Below the pieces are notes generated by a model that had not been told where the DNA came from, did not search any database, and was given only the letters and a program-made list of their open reading frames with translations. Source: Saprospiraceae bacterium (GTDB taxonomy: Bacteria; Bacteroidota; Bacteroidia; Chitinophagales; Saprospiraceae). From it: a stretch of DNA of 64,000 nt. The position numbers were made by a program, and so were the translations under genes. Below are positions 46,006 through 55,181 of the stretch, piece after piece (the stretch's first letter is position 1; each line of letters opens with the position of its first letter). Where the stretch lies: the NCBI GenBank assembly GCA_016710265.1, contig JADJJL010000007.1, positions 744,001 through 808,000 on the forward strand, read 5' to 3'.

Positions 46006-46042
46006 TTTCCCCAATTCTCTAATCGACTAATCCTCTAATTAA
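46006..46042 (-). repeat. 16-bp AATTAGTCAATTAGAG-type repeat after symporter gene
   Basis: On the minus strand about three degenerate units directly follow the stop codon at 46043. They merge into GGAAATTTGAAAATT-like units at 45960-46005. Confidence 0.5.
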
Positions 46043-47692
46043 CTAATTCTCCCCTATCCTACCTTTCTCAATCACGGCCCCTATAATTATAACCATCATT
46101 GCCCCGATGACATTGTACCAAAGAAAGCCGATGTCCGAATAAACATAAAGTAAAAGGACCGTCAATTGTGCAATACAGGCTGCTACAAATACCGCCGTAC
46201 CACGGATCCATTTTACAAAAAACGCCACTAGGAAAATACCCAAAACACTGCCATAAAACAAGGATCCCATTAAGTTGATAAATTGAATCAGATTTTCAAA
46301 TAGGCTTGCGTAAAATGCAAATGCGATAGCAATTAATCCCCAAAAAATGGTAAAAATTCTGGACCAATCCAACTCTGAAATTTTAGAACCTAGGTTTGGG
46401 AATAATCTATTTTTAATATCCACCGAACTAGTTCCCGCCAATGCATTGAGCTCCGCTGCAATGGAAGACATGGCGGCGCATAAAATCACCGCCAACAATA
46501 AACCAATCATGCCGTGTGGTAAATAATTTAAAATAAAATACAAAAATATATAATCGCGATCATTGGCTTCTTTGGCTAGCTCATTGGATTCTGCATAGAC
46601 TCTTACTTCCTCACGAAGTTTATCTTGTTCTTTGTTTAATCGTGCATATAGATTCGGATCAAAGGTCTTTTCATTTAAAATTGAAATACGTTCATCATGC
46701 ACATTCTGCATGGCTTCCGACTTGTTTTGAAAAAAGGAAGAATGCTGAGTGGAAAGTGTTTCGTTGAGCTTTTGATTATAAGTCAGAGGCGTTCTTTCAA
46801 ATTGGAAAAAGGCAAAAAGAATAACCCCACAAAGCAAAATAAAAATCTGCATGGGAATTTTCACCAAACCATTAAAAAACAAACCCATTTGACTTTCCCG
46901 AATATTTTTTCCACTGAGATATCTTTGCACCTGCGATTGATCGGTTCCAAAATAGGCCAGCGCTAAAAAAAATCCGCCGGTGATTCCAGCCCAAACGTTG
47001 TATCTGCTGTTGAAATCCAAATTAAAATCCAGTGCTTCCATTCTTACAGCCTGTCCTGCAAGACTTAATGCATCTCCCAATCCAAAGGAATCAGGAAGTG
47101 AATACAACAAAAAACAAAACACAAAAACCATTCCCAATAAAATGATGGCCATTTGTTGGATTTGAGTGACAGTGACGGCCTTGGCTCCTCCAGTTACTGT
47201 GTAAAAAATGACCAGAATTCCTGTGATGACTTGTGTCATGGCCAGATTCCAACCCAAAACTGAAGACAAAATAATGGCGGGTGCATAGAGTGTAATTCCA
47301 GCTGCAAGTCCTCTTTGAATCAAAAAAATAAAGGCCGCAAACAAGCGGGTTTTTAAATCAAAACGCTGTTCCAAAAATTCATAAGCGGTCATGACTTTTA
47401 ATCGGTAAAAAGCGGGAATAAAATAATACATGATCACCCACATGGCCAATGGAAGTCCAAAATAAAATTGGACAAATCTCATTCCATCGCTAAAGCCTTG
47501 ACCTGTGGTGCTGATAAAAGTAATCGCGCTTGCCTGTGTGGCCATGACTGTCAGTCCGACTTTCCACCAGTTGGAGCTGTGATCTCCGACTACAAAATCT
47601 CTTAGTCCCGTTTGTGCACGCGATTTATACCAGCCATAAATTGCAATGAATCCTAGCACACCAAGAAGAACAAGCCAATCGATCCAGGACAT
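46043..47692 (-). CDS. Sodium:solute symporter (SSS family)
   Basis: 549 residues and about 13 membrane helices with the SSS fold. Typical stretches are DFVVGDHSSNWWKVGLTVMATQASAITFISTTGQGF (about 32-67, sodium-site helix 1), TVTGGAKAVTVTQIQQ (about 165-180), FFLALAYFGTDQSQVQRYLSGKN and SSIAAELNALAGTSSVD. A hydrophilic insert of about 70 residues (about 300-370, NKSEAMQNVHDERISI) lies between helices 8 and 9. Substrate unknown. It lies in an operon with a PIG-L deacetylase and a 34-residue protein, so it may import a sugar or amino-sugar derivative that the deacetylase releases (inference). Confidence 0.9.
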   Translation of the reverse strand: MSWIDWLVLLGVLGFIAIYGWYKSRAQTGLRDFVVGDHSSNWWKVGLTVMATQASAITFISTTGQGFSDGMRFVQFYFGLPLAMWVIMYYFIPAFYRLKVMTAYEFLEQRFDLKTRLFAAFIFLIQRGLAAGITLYAPAIILSSVLGWNLAMTQVITGILVIFYTVTGGAKAVTVTQIQQMAIILLGMVFVFCFLLYSLPDSFGLGDALSLAGQAVRMEALDFNLDFNSRYNVWAGITGGFFLALAYFGTDQSQVQRYLSGKNIRESQMGLFFNGLVKIPMQIFILLCGVILFAFFQFERTPLTYNQKLNETLSTQHSSFFQNKSEAMQNVHDERISILNEKTFDPNLYARLNKEQDKLREEVRVYAESNELAKEANDRDYIFLYFILNYLPHGMIGLLLAVILCAAMSSIAAELNALAGTSSVDIKNRLFPNLGSKISELDWSRIFTIFWGLIAIAFAFYASLFENLIQFINLMGSLFYGSVLGIFLVAFFVKWIRGTAVFVAACIAQLTVLLLYVYSDIGFLWYNVIGAMMVIIIGAVIEKGRIGEN

Positions 47693-47693
47693 A

Positions 47694-47798
47694 TTAATTT
47701 CTGAATAAAATCATCCCCATAAATAAAATTGACATCATCAACAATAGTCCACCTACGAGCCAGGCCAAGGCTTTCCATTTGGGCATTACAGGCTCCAT
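47694..47798 (-). CDS. 34-residue membrane mini-protein between PIG-L and symporter genes
   Basis: Frame from ATG at 47798 to TAA at 47694-47696: a short start (MEPVMPKWK), one hydrophobic helix (ALAWLVGGLLLMMSILFMGM, about 10-29) and ILFRN. Its ATG overlaps the stop codon of the PIG-L gene by one base (TAATG) and it ends one base before the symporter start, which strongly suggests that it is translated. Single-helix proteins next to SSS transporters may act as an accessory subunit; no family known to me. Confidence 0.6.
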   Translation of the reverse strand: MEPVMPKWKALAWLVGGLLLMMSILFMGMILFRN

Positions 47799-50269
47799 TA
47801 AAAAGAAATTAAATTCGCCCACAATCGATACGCTCCTGGAACTCCTGCTGGAAGTTGCCTAAACCAGGCTATTGAACTGTATATAAAATAACCTTTGCCT
47901 GATTTTTTGACCAGGAGACCCGAATTTAAAAATTTTTCTCCCGGATCCTGAAATGCAAGCAACTCTTCAAACTCATTTGGGTAGGAACCGGGAAAATACA
48001 ATCCTCTTTCCTGGACCCAATTTTCAAAATCAGCAAGAGAAATTTTATTGGGTGTGGAAAAAACAGGATGATTGGGTTTTAAAATTTGCACTGGTGAATT
48101 TTCGTCTGTCACCCTAGATCTGGAAATATTAAATGAATCTCCTAAAAAATCCTTGGTTACCAATTGTTGTGAAGTATTGTATTGAAAAATTACTTTTCCA
48201 CCTTCTTTCACAAATCGTTCCAAATGTATCTTACAATTTTTTAACTCATCCCTGGTATTTAATGCACGAATGCCAAAGATCAAAACATCGTATTCTGATT
48301 TACGAATCGTTTCAATGGCAGAGGCAGGAATGATTTTGCAGGGGTAACCCATGTCTGTCAAAGCTTCATCAATATAATCTCCGGCGCCGTCGATGTAGGC
48401 TATTTTTTTAGGAGTCATTTTCAGATCTGCTACGCTAACTTTAATCACTGCCGGAAGTAAAACATTTTGCCAAGCAATGTGTGGATACTCTATCTTTTGG
48501 TGTGTATATAAATTGGTTCCATCCGATTGGATGTTCAAGTCTACGATTCGTGAACTAAAATCCTGGGTGCTGATCTTAAATTTCAATTTTTGCTTATCCG
48601 ATTTTTTATTCAAATCATAATCTATCCAGGCCGGCTCTACCGTGAAACCCCAATGGGTTTGCAACTTGATTCTTCCTTTTTGTGCATCCAAATTGGCCAA
48701 GATCTCAAATTCAACTTCGCATCCATTTTTATTGGCCAATAAAAAAACGGGTTTTAATCCCTTCACTGTAATGGGAGGTATTAAATCCAAATTTTGTCTG
48801 ACTTCACCCAAAACAGGATCATCATTTTTATACACTACTTCTCGGATTACTTCATAAGCTACTCCATTGATTTCAATTTTGAAAACACAGTTGAAATTTC
48901 TTTTTGATTCCGGTTCATTTACCATACTTTGATCCTCCACAGGATAATGTGATTTTCCACGTCCATTCAACAACCAAAATGGAGAGGTCAACGGCATTGA
49001 AGATAAGCTCACCTGTTTGGACCAAAAAATAGGAACATTCAATTTAAGGCTGGAATTAAAAACAGAGTCTTCTAAATTGGGCATAATTTTAACAGCATTT
49101 AACTTAACCCCTGGATAATTTCTGCTGATCAATTCGGTATTTACTTTAACTGTTTCTGTTTTGCAGATGGTTTGTTGATCGACATAAGCTTCCGCATAAA
49201 TTCCTGCGCATTGTAAAATTAAATTTCTTACCTCAGCCAATTTAATGTCTTTCCAATGTCCCATCTTTAGATCCACCATATAGGACTCTACTTTTTGGAG
49301 TAAAGGAATGCTTAATACTGGATGATTGACATTGTAATTGGCGATTAATTCGTCGATCAATTTTTCAACATTTCCACCTCCATTAAATCTCGACCAGGTC
49401 AAATTCAATCCATCAAATGGCGATAACTCACTAGCCTCTTTGGAAGCATCCAGTCTTTCGAAATACTCCATTTGGCTACCACGTTGGCTGTTAATTCCAA
49501 ACCCTTGTGATTTGTGCATACTTCTACTTCTCGCGGAAACTTCTCCGTTGGACAGACCCAAAGAAGGATAAAAAGCTCCGATGTCCAAAGAATATAAATG
49601 AGATTTATCGGCTTCTTCAAATTTTTCTCTGCTTCCCCAGAAAAACCAGGAAGTATTGAAGAAAATTCTGGAAACACGCACTGGCTCTAATCCTTTTAAT
49701 TCATTGATTTTATATAAACTGTTTCTTGCCTGATCAAAAGCTTCTTTGGCGAGGACCGCTGAAGCCGTGTGGTGACCGTGGGTTTTGCCACTCGTGCGGT
49801 GGTCAAATCGGTTGATGATGACATCTGGTTGAATTCTTCTGATTAATTTTACCAGATCCAATAAAATGGTGTCCTTTTCCCAAATAGAAAATGTTTCTTC
49901 GGCTGTTTTGGAATAACCAAAGTCATTGGCCCTTGTAAAATATTGATGTCCGCCATCTATTTTACGTGCTTCAACCAATTCCTGGGTTCTTATCACTCCC
50001 AATAATTCGTCCAATTCGGATCCTATTAAGTTTTGACCGCCATCACCACGGGTGATAGAAACATAAGAGGTGTTAAGTTTTAATTCTTTGGACAAATAAC
50101 TGATCAATCGGGTGTTCTCATCATCGGGATGGGCGGCCACATAAAGGACAGAGCCCACTACTTTAAGTTTTTTGAGATCCTCCAAAATTTGTGCAGAACT
50201 GCCTGATTGAGACCATGCGGTTATACCAAAAAACAAGAGGAGTATTAAATAAATTGAGACTTTTTTCAT
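47798..50269 (-). CDS. PIG-L family deacetylase, secreted, with C-terminal extension
   Basis: 823 residues. A signal peptide (MKKVSIYLILLLFFGITAWSQ) leads into a zinc-dependent PIG-L domain: VLYVAAHPDDENTRLISYL (about 41-59; AHPDDE holds His, Asp and Asp ligands), SITRGDGGQNLIGSELDELLG and THGHHTASAVL (about 163-173, distal His). The domain is followed by about 550 residues of beta-rich extension with a glutamine-amidotransferase-like segment near the end (LIFGIRALNTRDELK, about 668-682). Homologues remove N-acetyl groups from sugars. Predicted periplasmic. Followed directly by the mini-protein and the symporter. Confidence 0.88.
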   Translation of the reverse strand: MKKVSIYLILLLFFGITAWSQSGSSAQILEDLKKLKVVGSVLYVAAHPDDENTRLISYLSKELKLNTSYVSITRGDGGQNLIGSELDELLGVIRTQELVEARKIDGGHQYFTRANDFGYSKTAEETFSIWEKDTILLDLVKLIRRIQPDVIINRFDHRTSGKTHGHHTASAVLAKEAFDQARNSLYKINELKGLEPVRVSRIFFNTSWFFWGSREKFEEADKSHLYSLDIGAFYPSLGLSNGEVSARSRSMHKSQGFGINSQRGSQMEYFERLDASKEASELSPFDGLNLTWSRFNGGGNVEKLIDELIANYNVNHPVLSIPLLQKVESYMVDLKMGHWKDIKLAEVRNLILQCAGIYAEAYVDQQTICKTETVKVNTELISRNYPGVKLNAVKIMPNLEDSVFNSSLKLNVPIFWSKQVSLSSMPLTSPFWLLNGRGKSHYPVEDQSMVNEPESKRNFNCVFKIEINGVAYEVIREVVYKNDDPVLGEVRQNLDLIPPITVKGLKPVFLLANKNGCEVEFEILANLDAQKGRIKLQTHWGFTVEPAWIDYDLNKKSDKQKLKFKISTQDFSSRIVDLNIQSDGTNLYTHQKIEYPHIAWQNVLLPAVIKVSVADLKMTPKKIAYIDGAGDYIDEALTDMGYPCKIIPASAIETIRKSEYDVLIFGIRALNTRDELKNCKIHLERFVKEGGKVIFQYNTSQQLVTKDFLGDSFNISRSRVTDENSPVQILKPNHPVFSTPNKISLADFENWVQERGLYFPGSYPNEFEELLAFQDPGEKFLNSGLLVKKSGKGYFIYSSIAWFRQLPAGVPGAYRLWANLISF

Positions 50270-50367
50270 AACGGTGGCAATTAAAACGCGAAGATCTTAT
50301 TTTTATGACATAAACGGCTATAAACAAACTTCCCCTTTTTACATTATTACTCTCAAAGTCAACATTC

Positions 50368-51447
50368 TTGAATTTACAAAAGGCCATTGAGCCTCAAAAT
50401 AACCGACAGGTCCTCATACTGTGTCCTTGTAGTGCAGAGTCTCCCGAACAACTCCAAAGCCTCGCCAAGTCTATCCTAGACCTTAAACCCGATCTTGTGA
50501 GGGCGGGTGTATGGAAACCCAGGACCAGACCAGGACAGTTTCAGGGGAAGGGAGAACCCGCATTGGAATGGTTGACGGATTTAAAGCAGGAATTTGGATT
50601 AAAAGTCTGCACAGAAGTGGCCAATCCCAAGCATGTAGAATTATGTCTAAAAGCTGGCATTGATGTGCTTTGGATCGGTGCTCGCACCACGGTTAATCCA
50701 TTTTACGTCCAAGAAATTGCTGAAGTTTTAAGAGGGACCGACATCCCCATTTTGGTTAAAAATCCCATGAATCCTGACCTTGCTTTATGGCAAGGAGCCA
50801 TCGAAAGGTTTTATGCAGTGGGAATTCAAAGACTGGCGGCCATTCACAGGGGTTTTTCGTTTTATGGCAATTCGATCTATCGCAATGTACCGAGATGGCA
50901 AATCCCCATCGAATTAAAGCGCCAATGGCCTGAAATCCAATTATTGGCGGATATCAGTCATATCAGTGGACATCCTGAAAATCATCTTGAAATTGCCCAA
51001 ATCGCTATTGATCTACATTACGATGGTCTGATGATTGAGGTCCATCCGGATCCACAAAACGCCTTGAGTGATGCCGACCAGCAGGTGACTCCTGAATTTT
51101 TAAAAGAAGGCATTTTAAATAAGCTGATTTATAGAAAGCACAAGACTGAAAATCAAATTTTCAATCAACAAATAGAAAATATCCGATCCAAAATTGATGG
51201 CTTGGATCAGCAAATTTTAAAAATCCTTTCCGAACGCATGGCTTTGGCCCGACAGATAGGAATTGAAAAAAACAAAGAAAGCATCTCCATTTTTCAGCCC
51301 GATCGCTGGAATCAGATCGTGGGACAGATGTTGGACATGGCGAAGGAATATTCTTTGAGTGAGGAGTTTATTTTTTCACTAATCGAAGCCATACATATTG
51401 AGTCTATCCATCATCAGAGTGAGACGATGAATCGGAAACATAGGTAG
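50368..51447 (+). CDS. Bifunctional DAHP synthase (KDSA-like) / chorismate mutase
   Basis: 359 residues. The first 260 or so form a type I DAHP synthase of the KDO8PS-like group: ILCPCSAESPEQL (about 17-29), RAGVWKPRTRPGQFQGKGEPALEWL (about 45-69), LVKNPMNPDLALWQGAIER and HRGFSFYG with HISGHP. The rest (about 265-350) is an AroQ-type chorismate mutase: IRSKIDGLDQQILKILSERMALARQIG. The fusion joins the first step of the shikimate route to the branch to Phe/Tyr, and its N-terminus or CM part often gives feedback control. The start is TTG at 50368; no ATG is possible upstream because of a stop. The 16-bp tandem repeat starts at the base after the stop codon. Confidence 0.93.
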   Translation: MNLQKAIEPQNNRQVLILCPCSAESPEQLQSLAKSILDLKPDLVRAGVWKPRTRPGQFQGKGEPALEWLTDLKQEFGLKVCTEVANPKHVELCLKAGIDVLWIGARTTVNPFYVQEIAEVLRGTDIPILVKNPMNPDLALWQGAIERFYAVGIQRLAAIHRGFSFYGNSIYRNVPRWQIPIELKRQWPEIQLLADISHISGHPENHLEIAQIAIDLHYDGLMIEVHPDPQNALSDADQQVTPEFLKEGILNKLIYRKHKTENQIFNQQIENIRSKIDGLDQQILKILSERMALARQIGIEKNKESISIFQPDRWNQIVGQMLDMAKEYSLSEEFIFSLIEAIHIESIHHQSETMNRKHR

Positions 51448-51512
51448 AATTAGTCAATTAGAGAATTAGTCAATTAGAGAATTAGTCGATTATAGGATTA
51501 GTCAATTGGAGG
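51448..51512 (+). repeat. Tandem 16-bp repeat, about four units
   Basis: AATTAGTCAATTAGAG is repeated twice exactly (51448-51479), then twice with changes, beginning immediately after the stop codon at 51445-51447. Same motif follows stops at 14968 and 46043. Confidence 0.75.
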
Positions 51513-51549
51513 ATTTGAGAATTTGGAAGTTATGCACTTAGTGTGCCAT

Positions 51550-51600
51550 TTAACGTCATAGGCGTCATAAATTCTGCCATAGGCGTTATAAGTTCTGCTT
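51550..51600. repeat. Repeated CATAGGCGTnATAA units
   Basis: gtcataggcgtcataaattc and gccataggcgttataagttc occur in tandem; related to the ACGCC-TAA-GGCGT palindrome at 45906. Continues the tail module of this gap (51448-52012), which has no gene. Confidence 0.45.
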
Positions 51601-51781
51601 TGCACCATGTGCAAAAAATTTTGAGACTGATTGGTAAAAGATAATTTCCTAAACTAATCCATTGTAAGAATGGACCCTGATAGTTTCTCTCTTCCCGTAA
51701 AGCAAGAAGTGTATATTTTTTTGTTCTTTATCTATATTTCTTCCAAAAGGTAAGACAGTAAAAATATTCAAAGTTTATCAC

Positions 51782-51946
51782 GTCCCATACGGGACTTTAT
51801 CTGTATTTAAGTTCTGTTTTTTTACCGATATTTCATCCCTACAGGATGGAGGTGATTCTTACTTAAAAACTGTTAATTAATAATTGTGCCGCTAGGCACA
51901 ATATATCGGTAAAAAATGAAAAGGTATCCCTCGTCCCGTAGGGACG
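51782..51946. repeat. REPIN-like cluster of palindromes
   Basis: Four hairpins with a TA-type core: GTCCC-atac-GGGAC (51782-51795), CATCC-ctaca-GGATG (51834-51848), TTGTGCC-gcta-GGCACAA (51884-51901) and CGTCCC-gta-GGGACG (51932-51946). The two inner hairpins are enclosed by a 14-bp long-range stem (51818-51831 with 51903-51916, ACCGATAT/ATATCGGT plus A/T). This composite unit resembles paired REP sequences seen in other bacteria. No RAYT transposase is in the window. Confidence 0.65.
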
Positions 51947-52012
51947 GAATGTGTTTTACTGTTTTTTTCAACCAATATAGATTTCTTCTGTCAAAAATTG
52001 ATTTAATTCCCC

Positions 52013-52789
52013 TTACATTTTACTTTTCCAGTGAGCCATCATTATCGCTCCGGAAATGGCTACATTTAAAGATTCCGCTCCTAGGCTGTAGGAGGGAATG
52101 GACCAAAACTCGTCACACAGAGCTCGCAAGGGCTCACTCAATCCGTGCGCTTCGTTGCCCAAACAAATGACCACTGGTTCCCAATTCTGGCTGACAGGCC
52201 AAAGGTTCTTACCATTTATATCTGCGCCTACCAATTTTGAAATTCCACTATAGCATTTGATTTCATCAGGTGGAATAATAGTCGTTTTAACTCTACAGAT
52301 ACTGGACATACTTGCTTGCACTGTTTTACTATTAAAAACATCCACGGAATTTGGTGACAACATGATTTCGTCCAATCCAAACCAATCGGCCGTACGGATC
52401 AGAGTGCCGACATTGCCGGGATCTGTCAGACCGTCCAAATATAAAGCAAACTGCTTAGGGGGCTTATCCTCTGTTGTAAAACTTGGAAATTGGACCAGTG
52501 ACAGCACCTCCTCTGTGGACTTCAGACTAGCCACCGACTGGAGTTGGGAGGGACTTATTTCTCTCACCAAATCCGAAAAATGGCTTAGATTTGCGCCTTG
52601 TCCCGTGATCCAATCTTCTGTAGCGACTATCAACCGCAGATCAGAGGGTTTTGACTTTATGATATCAAGCACCAACCTGGAGCCTTCTGCTACAAACGTT
52701 CGTTCTTCATGTCGCACGTTTTTGTTGCGAAGATTTTTGATTAAATTAATTTCCGCTTTTGTAATCCGAATGTACTTTCTGTCCATCAA
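52013..52789 (-). CDS. SpoU/TrmH-family RNA 2'-O-methyltransferase
   Basis: 258 residues. The N-terminal substrate-binding domain (IRITKAEINLIKNLRNKNVRHEERTFVAEGSR, about 7-38) is followed by the knotted SPOUT fold with all three motifs: LDGLTDPGNVGTLIRTADWFG (about 113-133), VICLGNEAHGLSEPL (about 211-225) and SLNVAISGAIMMAHW (about 239-253). Probably methylates ribose in rRNA or tRNA; exact target unknown. A minus-strand TACCTTTG at 52811-52818, inside tamL, gives it a likely promoter. Its start overlaps the divergent tamL start by 20 bases. Confidence 0.92.
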   Translation of the reverse strand: MMDRKYIRITKAEINLIKNLRNKNVRHEERTFVAEGSRLVLDIIKSKPSDLRLIVATEDWITGQGANLSHFSDLVREISPSQLQSVASLKSTEEVLSLVQFPSFTTEDKPPKQFALYLDGLTDPGNVGTLIRTADWFGLDEIMLSPNSVDVFNSKTVQASMSSICRVKTTIIPPDEIKCYSGISKLVGADINGKNLWPVSQNWEPVVICLGNEAHGLSEPLRALCDEFWSIPSYSLGAESLNVAISGAIMMAHWKSKM

Positions 52790-55148
52790 ACCTCATAAAA
52801 TAAATATCCTCAAAGGTAGCGTAATCTTGACACTGCTCAGTCTAATGTTTGGTGCATGTGGCAGTACCAAGAATTTAAAAGCCAATGAATATCTTCTTAC
52901 TAAAAATAAAATAGATTTGGTAAAAGTTCCCTTCGGTGAGCGCATCAGCCTTAAACAAGAACTCCAAACTCTCTTTAAACAAATACCCAATACCAAATAT
53001 CTTTTTTTCTTAAGACGTGAAGGCATTTATCAATATTTGGAAAACAGAAAAACCAAAAAAGTACCTTTTCGAAAAACACTGAGCAAACAGGCAGAACCTC
53101 CCACCATTCTGGACACTTTTCAAATAGTGGCCACCGAAAGCAATATGAAAAACTACCTCTTTAACCAAGGGTATTTTGATGCAGAAGTCAGCCACAAGAA
53201 AAAACTTAGATCCAGAAAAAGAGCCACCATTAAATACATCGTTAAGCCAAATGAAAAAAAATTGGTCGACAGTCTGCTCTATATCAGCTCAGATTCCACG
53301 ATTCTTAATTTGTTGAATAAAAACAAACAAGCCTCTTTGCTCAAACCCGGATCACCCATTGCATTGTATCTTTTTCAAAATGAAAAAATACGCATCTCAG
53401 AATTGATGCAAAACAATGGATACGCTGAGTTTAATCCCAACATGGTCGACAATTTAAAATTGGACACCAGTATAAATACAAACATACTTAAAATCAGAAT
53501 TCTGGAGCCAAATGACAAAATTCAGCACAACCGATATTTTGTAGGTAAAGTCAATATCATTACCAATTTTAATCCTCAGGAAAAAAGAATTTTTACCCGC
53601 ACCAATATCGATTCAATCTCCATTACTCAAACTGGAGAGGCTAGTTTTATCCGCAATGAAGTTTTGCTCGATAAAATTCACCCAAGACCGGGACAACTTT
53701 ATAAAAAGGAAAATATCGACAATTCTTATTTGGATTTGGCAGGACTCAATTTTTATAAATTTATCAACATTGAATCTAAAACCGACAGCATAAATCCCAA
53801 CCTCATCAATCACACCATCCTGTTATCGCCGCATAAAAAATGGGCACAAGATTATGGTGCGGACCTCAACTACAATACCTTAAGTGCCACTGCTCCCAGC
53901 CTTTTTGGGGTATCTGGATTTTATTATTTAAAAAATCGGAATGCATTCAAAGGAGCAGAAGTATTTGACTTTAAATTGGATGCCAATGTGGAGTTTAATT
54001 TCTTTGAGGTGAATATTTTTAATTCGGTCATTCTCAGTTACCTAAACTCTCTAACACTGGCTACCTTTAAGGATGTGACTGGTTCCTATTTTATAGCCAA
54101 ACAAATCTTAAAACCATTTAGCTTGCTCCAAAAACGTCCTAGATCCAATACTGTATTTAATTTGCTGGCCGACTACACCAGCCAAACCAATGCCTTTAGT
54201 TTTGTATCCTTCAATTCTGCCATTAAATACGATTTTAACATCAGCAAAAGAAAGAGACTCAGCCTCAATACATTTGAAGTGAATTACTATCTACCAAGTA
54301 TTTTTCCAGCATTTGAAGAGCGGTTTGGTGCAGACTCTTTTGTGATCAGAAGTCTTAAAGGGGATAGACTTTTTTCCTCTTTTTTCTTTAGTCGGGTGCA
54401 GTACTTTTACCAGGCTAAAAAATTGCGCAACTGGGATCATACTTCCATTTATACTTTAGAGCTCAGTGGTCTGGAAGCAGATTTGATTGGAAGAACGGCT
54501 CGTTTATTTGTAAAAGATTTGAACCTCGACAAATTAGGAAATACAGAGTTTTCCAAATTTATAAAAATGGAAATAGACGCGCGTTGGTATTACCGTTTAA
54601 GCACTAAAAGCAATATCGCTTTTAGAGGATCCGGCGGCATTGCCATACCTTATAGCGGTACTAAAAATATACCCTATATCAAACAATTCTTTTTGGGAGG
54701 CCCCCAAAATATGAGAGGATGGGGTATCCGTGAACCCGGTCCGGGAAGCTCAGATTTGTCCCAAACCGTCACCCAAAGGGGTAACTTTTTCTCCACAGGC
54801 GATATAAAGTTGGAAGCCAATGTAGAATGGAGATTTGATCTGGTGTGGATTTTTAAAGGAGCAGTTTTTGTTGATGCAGGAAACGTCTGGTTATTGCCTA
54901 CCAAAGAAAACCCAGCCAATACACATTTTACCAAAGATTTTTACAATCAAATGGGAATTGGCACCGGAATTGGTCTCAGAATGGATTTATCCTTTTTTAT
55001 CCTGAGGCTAGACTGGGGCTTTAAATTAAGAAACACCTTTCCAGACGACCAAGGCAAACATTGGATCAACTATACAAAAGGAACAGGCACATTTGGACAA
55101 ATCATTGATAAATCCAATTTGCACCTGGCCCTTAATTATCCTTTTTAG
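52770..55148 (+). CDS. tamL: TamL-type BamA/TamA family outer-membrane lipoprotein
   Basis: 792 residues from the ATG at 52770. The start gives a lipoprotein signal (GSVILTLLSLMFGAC, lipid Cys at about 30), which is the mark of TamL in Bacteroidota; a much longer open frame back to 52257 runs antisense through the methyltransferase and is not coding. POTRA-like repeats are seen at about 40-410, then a beta-barrel with the typical FLGGPQNMRGWGIREPGPG motif (about 640-660) and a last strand ending LNYPF. Insertase for outer-membrane proteins with TamB (35760-40586). Divergent with the methyltransferase. Confidence 0.9.
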   Translation: MYFLSIKPHKINILKGSVILTLLSLMFGACGSTKNLKANEYLLTKNKIDLVKVPFGERISLKQELQTLFKQIPNTKYLFFLRREGIYQYLENRKTKKVPFRKTLSKQAEPPTILDTFQIVATESNMKNYLFNQGYFDAEVSHKKKLRSRKRATIKYIVKPNEKKLVDSLLYISSDSTILNLLNKNKQASLLKPGSPIALYLFQNEKIRISELMQNNGYAEFNPNMVDNLKLDTSINTNILKIRILEPNDKIQHNRYFVGKVNIITNFNPQEKRIFTRTNIDSISITQTGEASFIRNEVLLDKIHPRPGQLYKKENIDNSYLDLAGLNFYKFINIESKTDSINPNLINHTILLSPHKKWAQDYGADLNYNTLSATAPSLFGVSGFYYLKNRNAFKGAEVFDFKLDANVEFNFFEVNIFNSVILSYLNSLTLATFKDVTGSYFIAKQILKPFSLLQKRPRSNTVFNLLADYTSQTNAFSFVSFNSAIKYDFNISKRKRLSLNTFEVNYYLPSIFPAFEERFGADSFVIRSLKGDRLFSSFFFSRVQYFYQAKKLRNWDHTSIYTLELSGLEADLIGRTARLFVKDLNLDKLGNTEFSKFIKMEIDARWYYRLSTKSNIAFRGSGGIAIPYSGTKNIPYIKQFFLGGPQNMRGWGIREPGPGSSDLSQTVTQRGNFFSTGDIKLEANVEWRFDLVWIFKGAVFVDAGNVWLLPTKENPANTHFTKDFYNQMGIGTGIGLRMDLSFFILRLDWGFKLRNTFPDDQGKHWINYTKGTGTFGQIIDKSNLHLALNYPF

Positions 55149-55181
55149 GAGGAACTAAAACAGCTCAGTTAAATAGCTATA

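Noticed and set aside
52257..52769. Long upstream extension of the tamL frame.
   Set aside because: It is antisense to the methyltransferase gene with all three SPOUT motifs; the lipoprotein signal starts at 52770.
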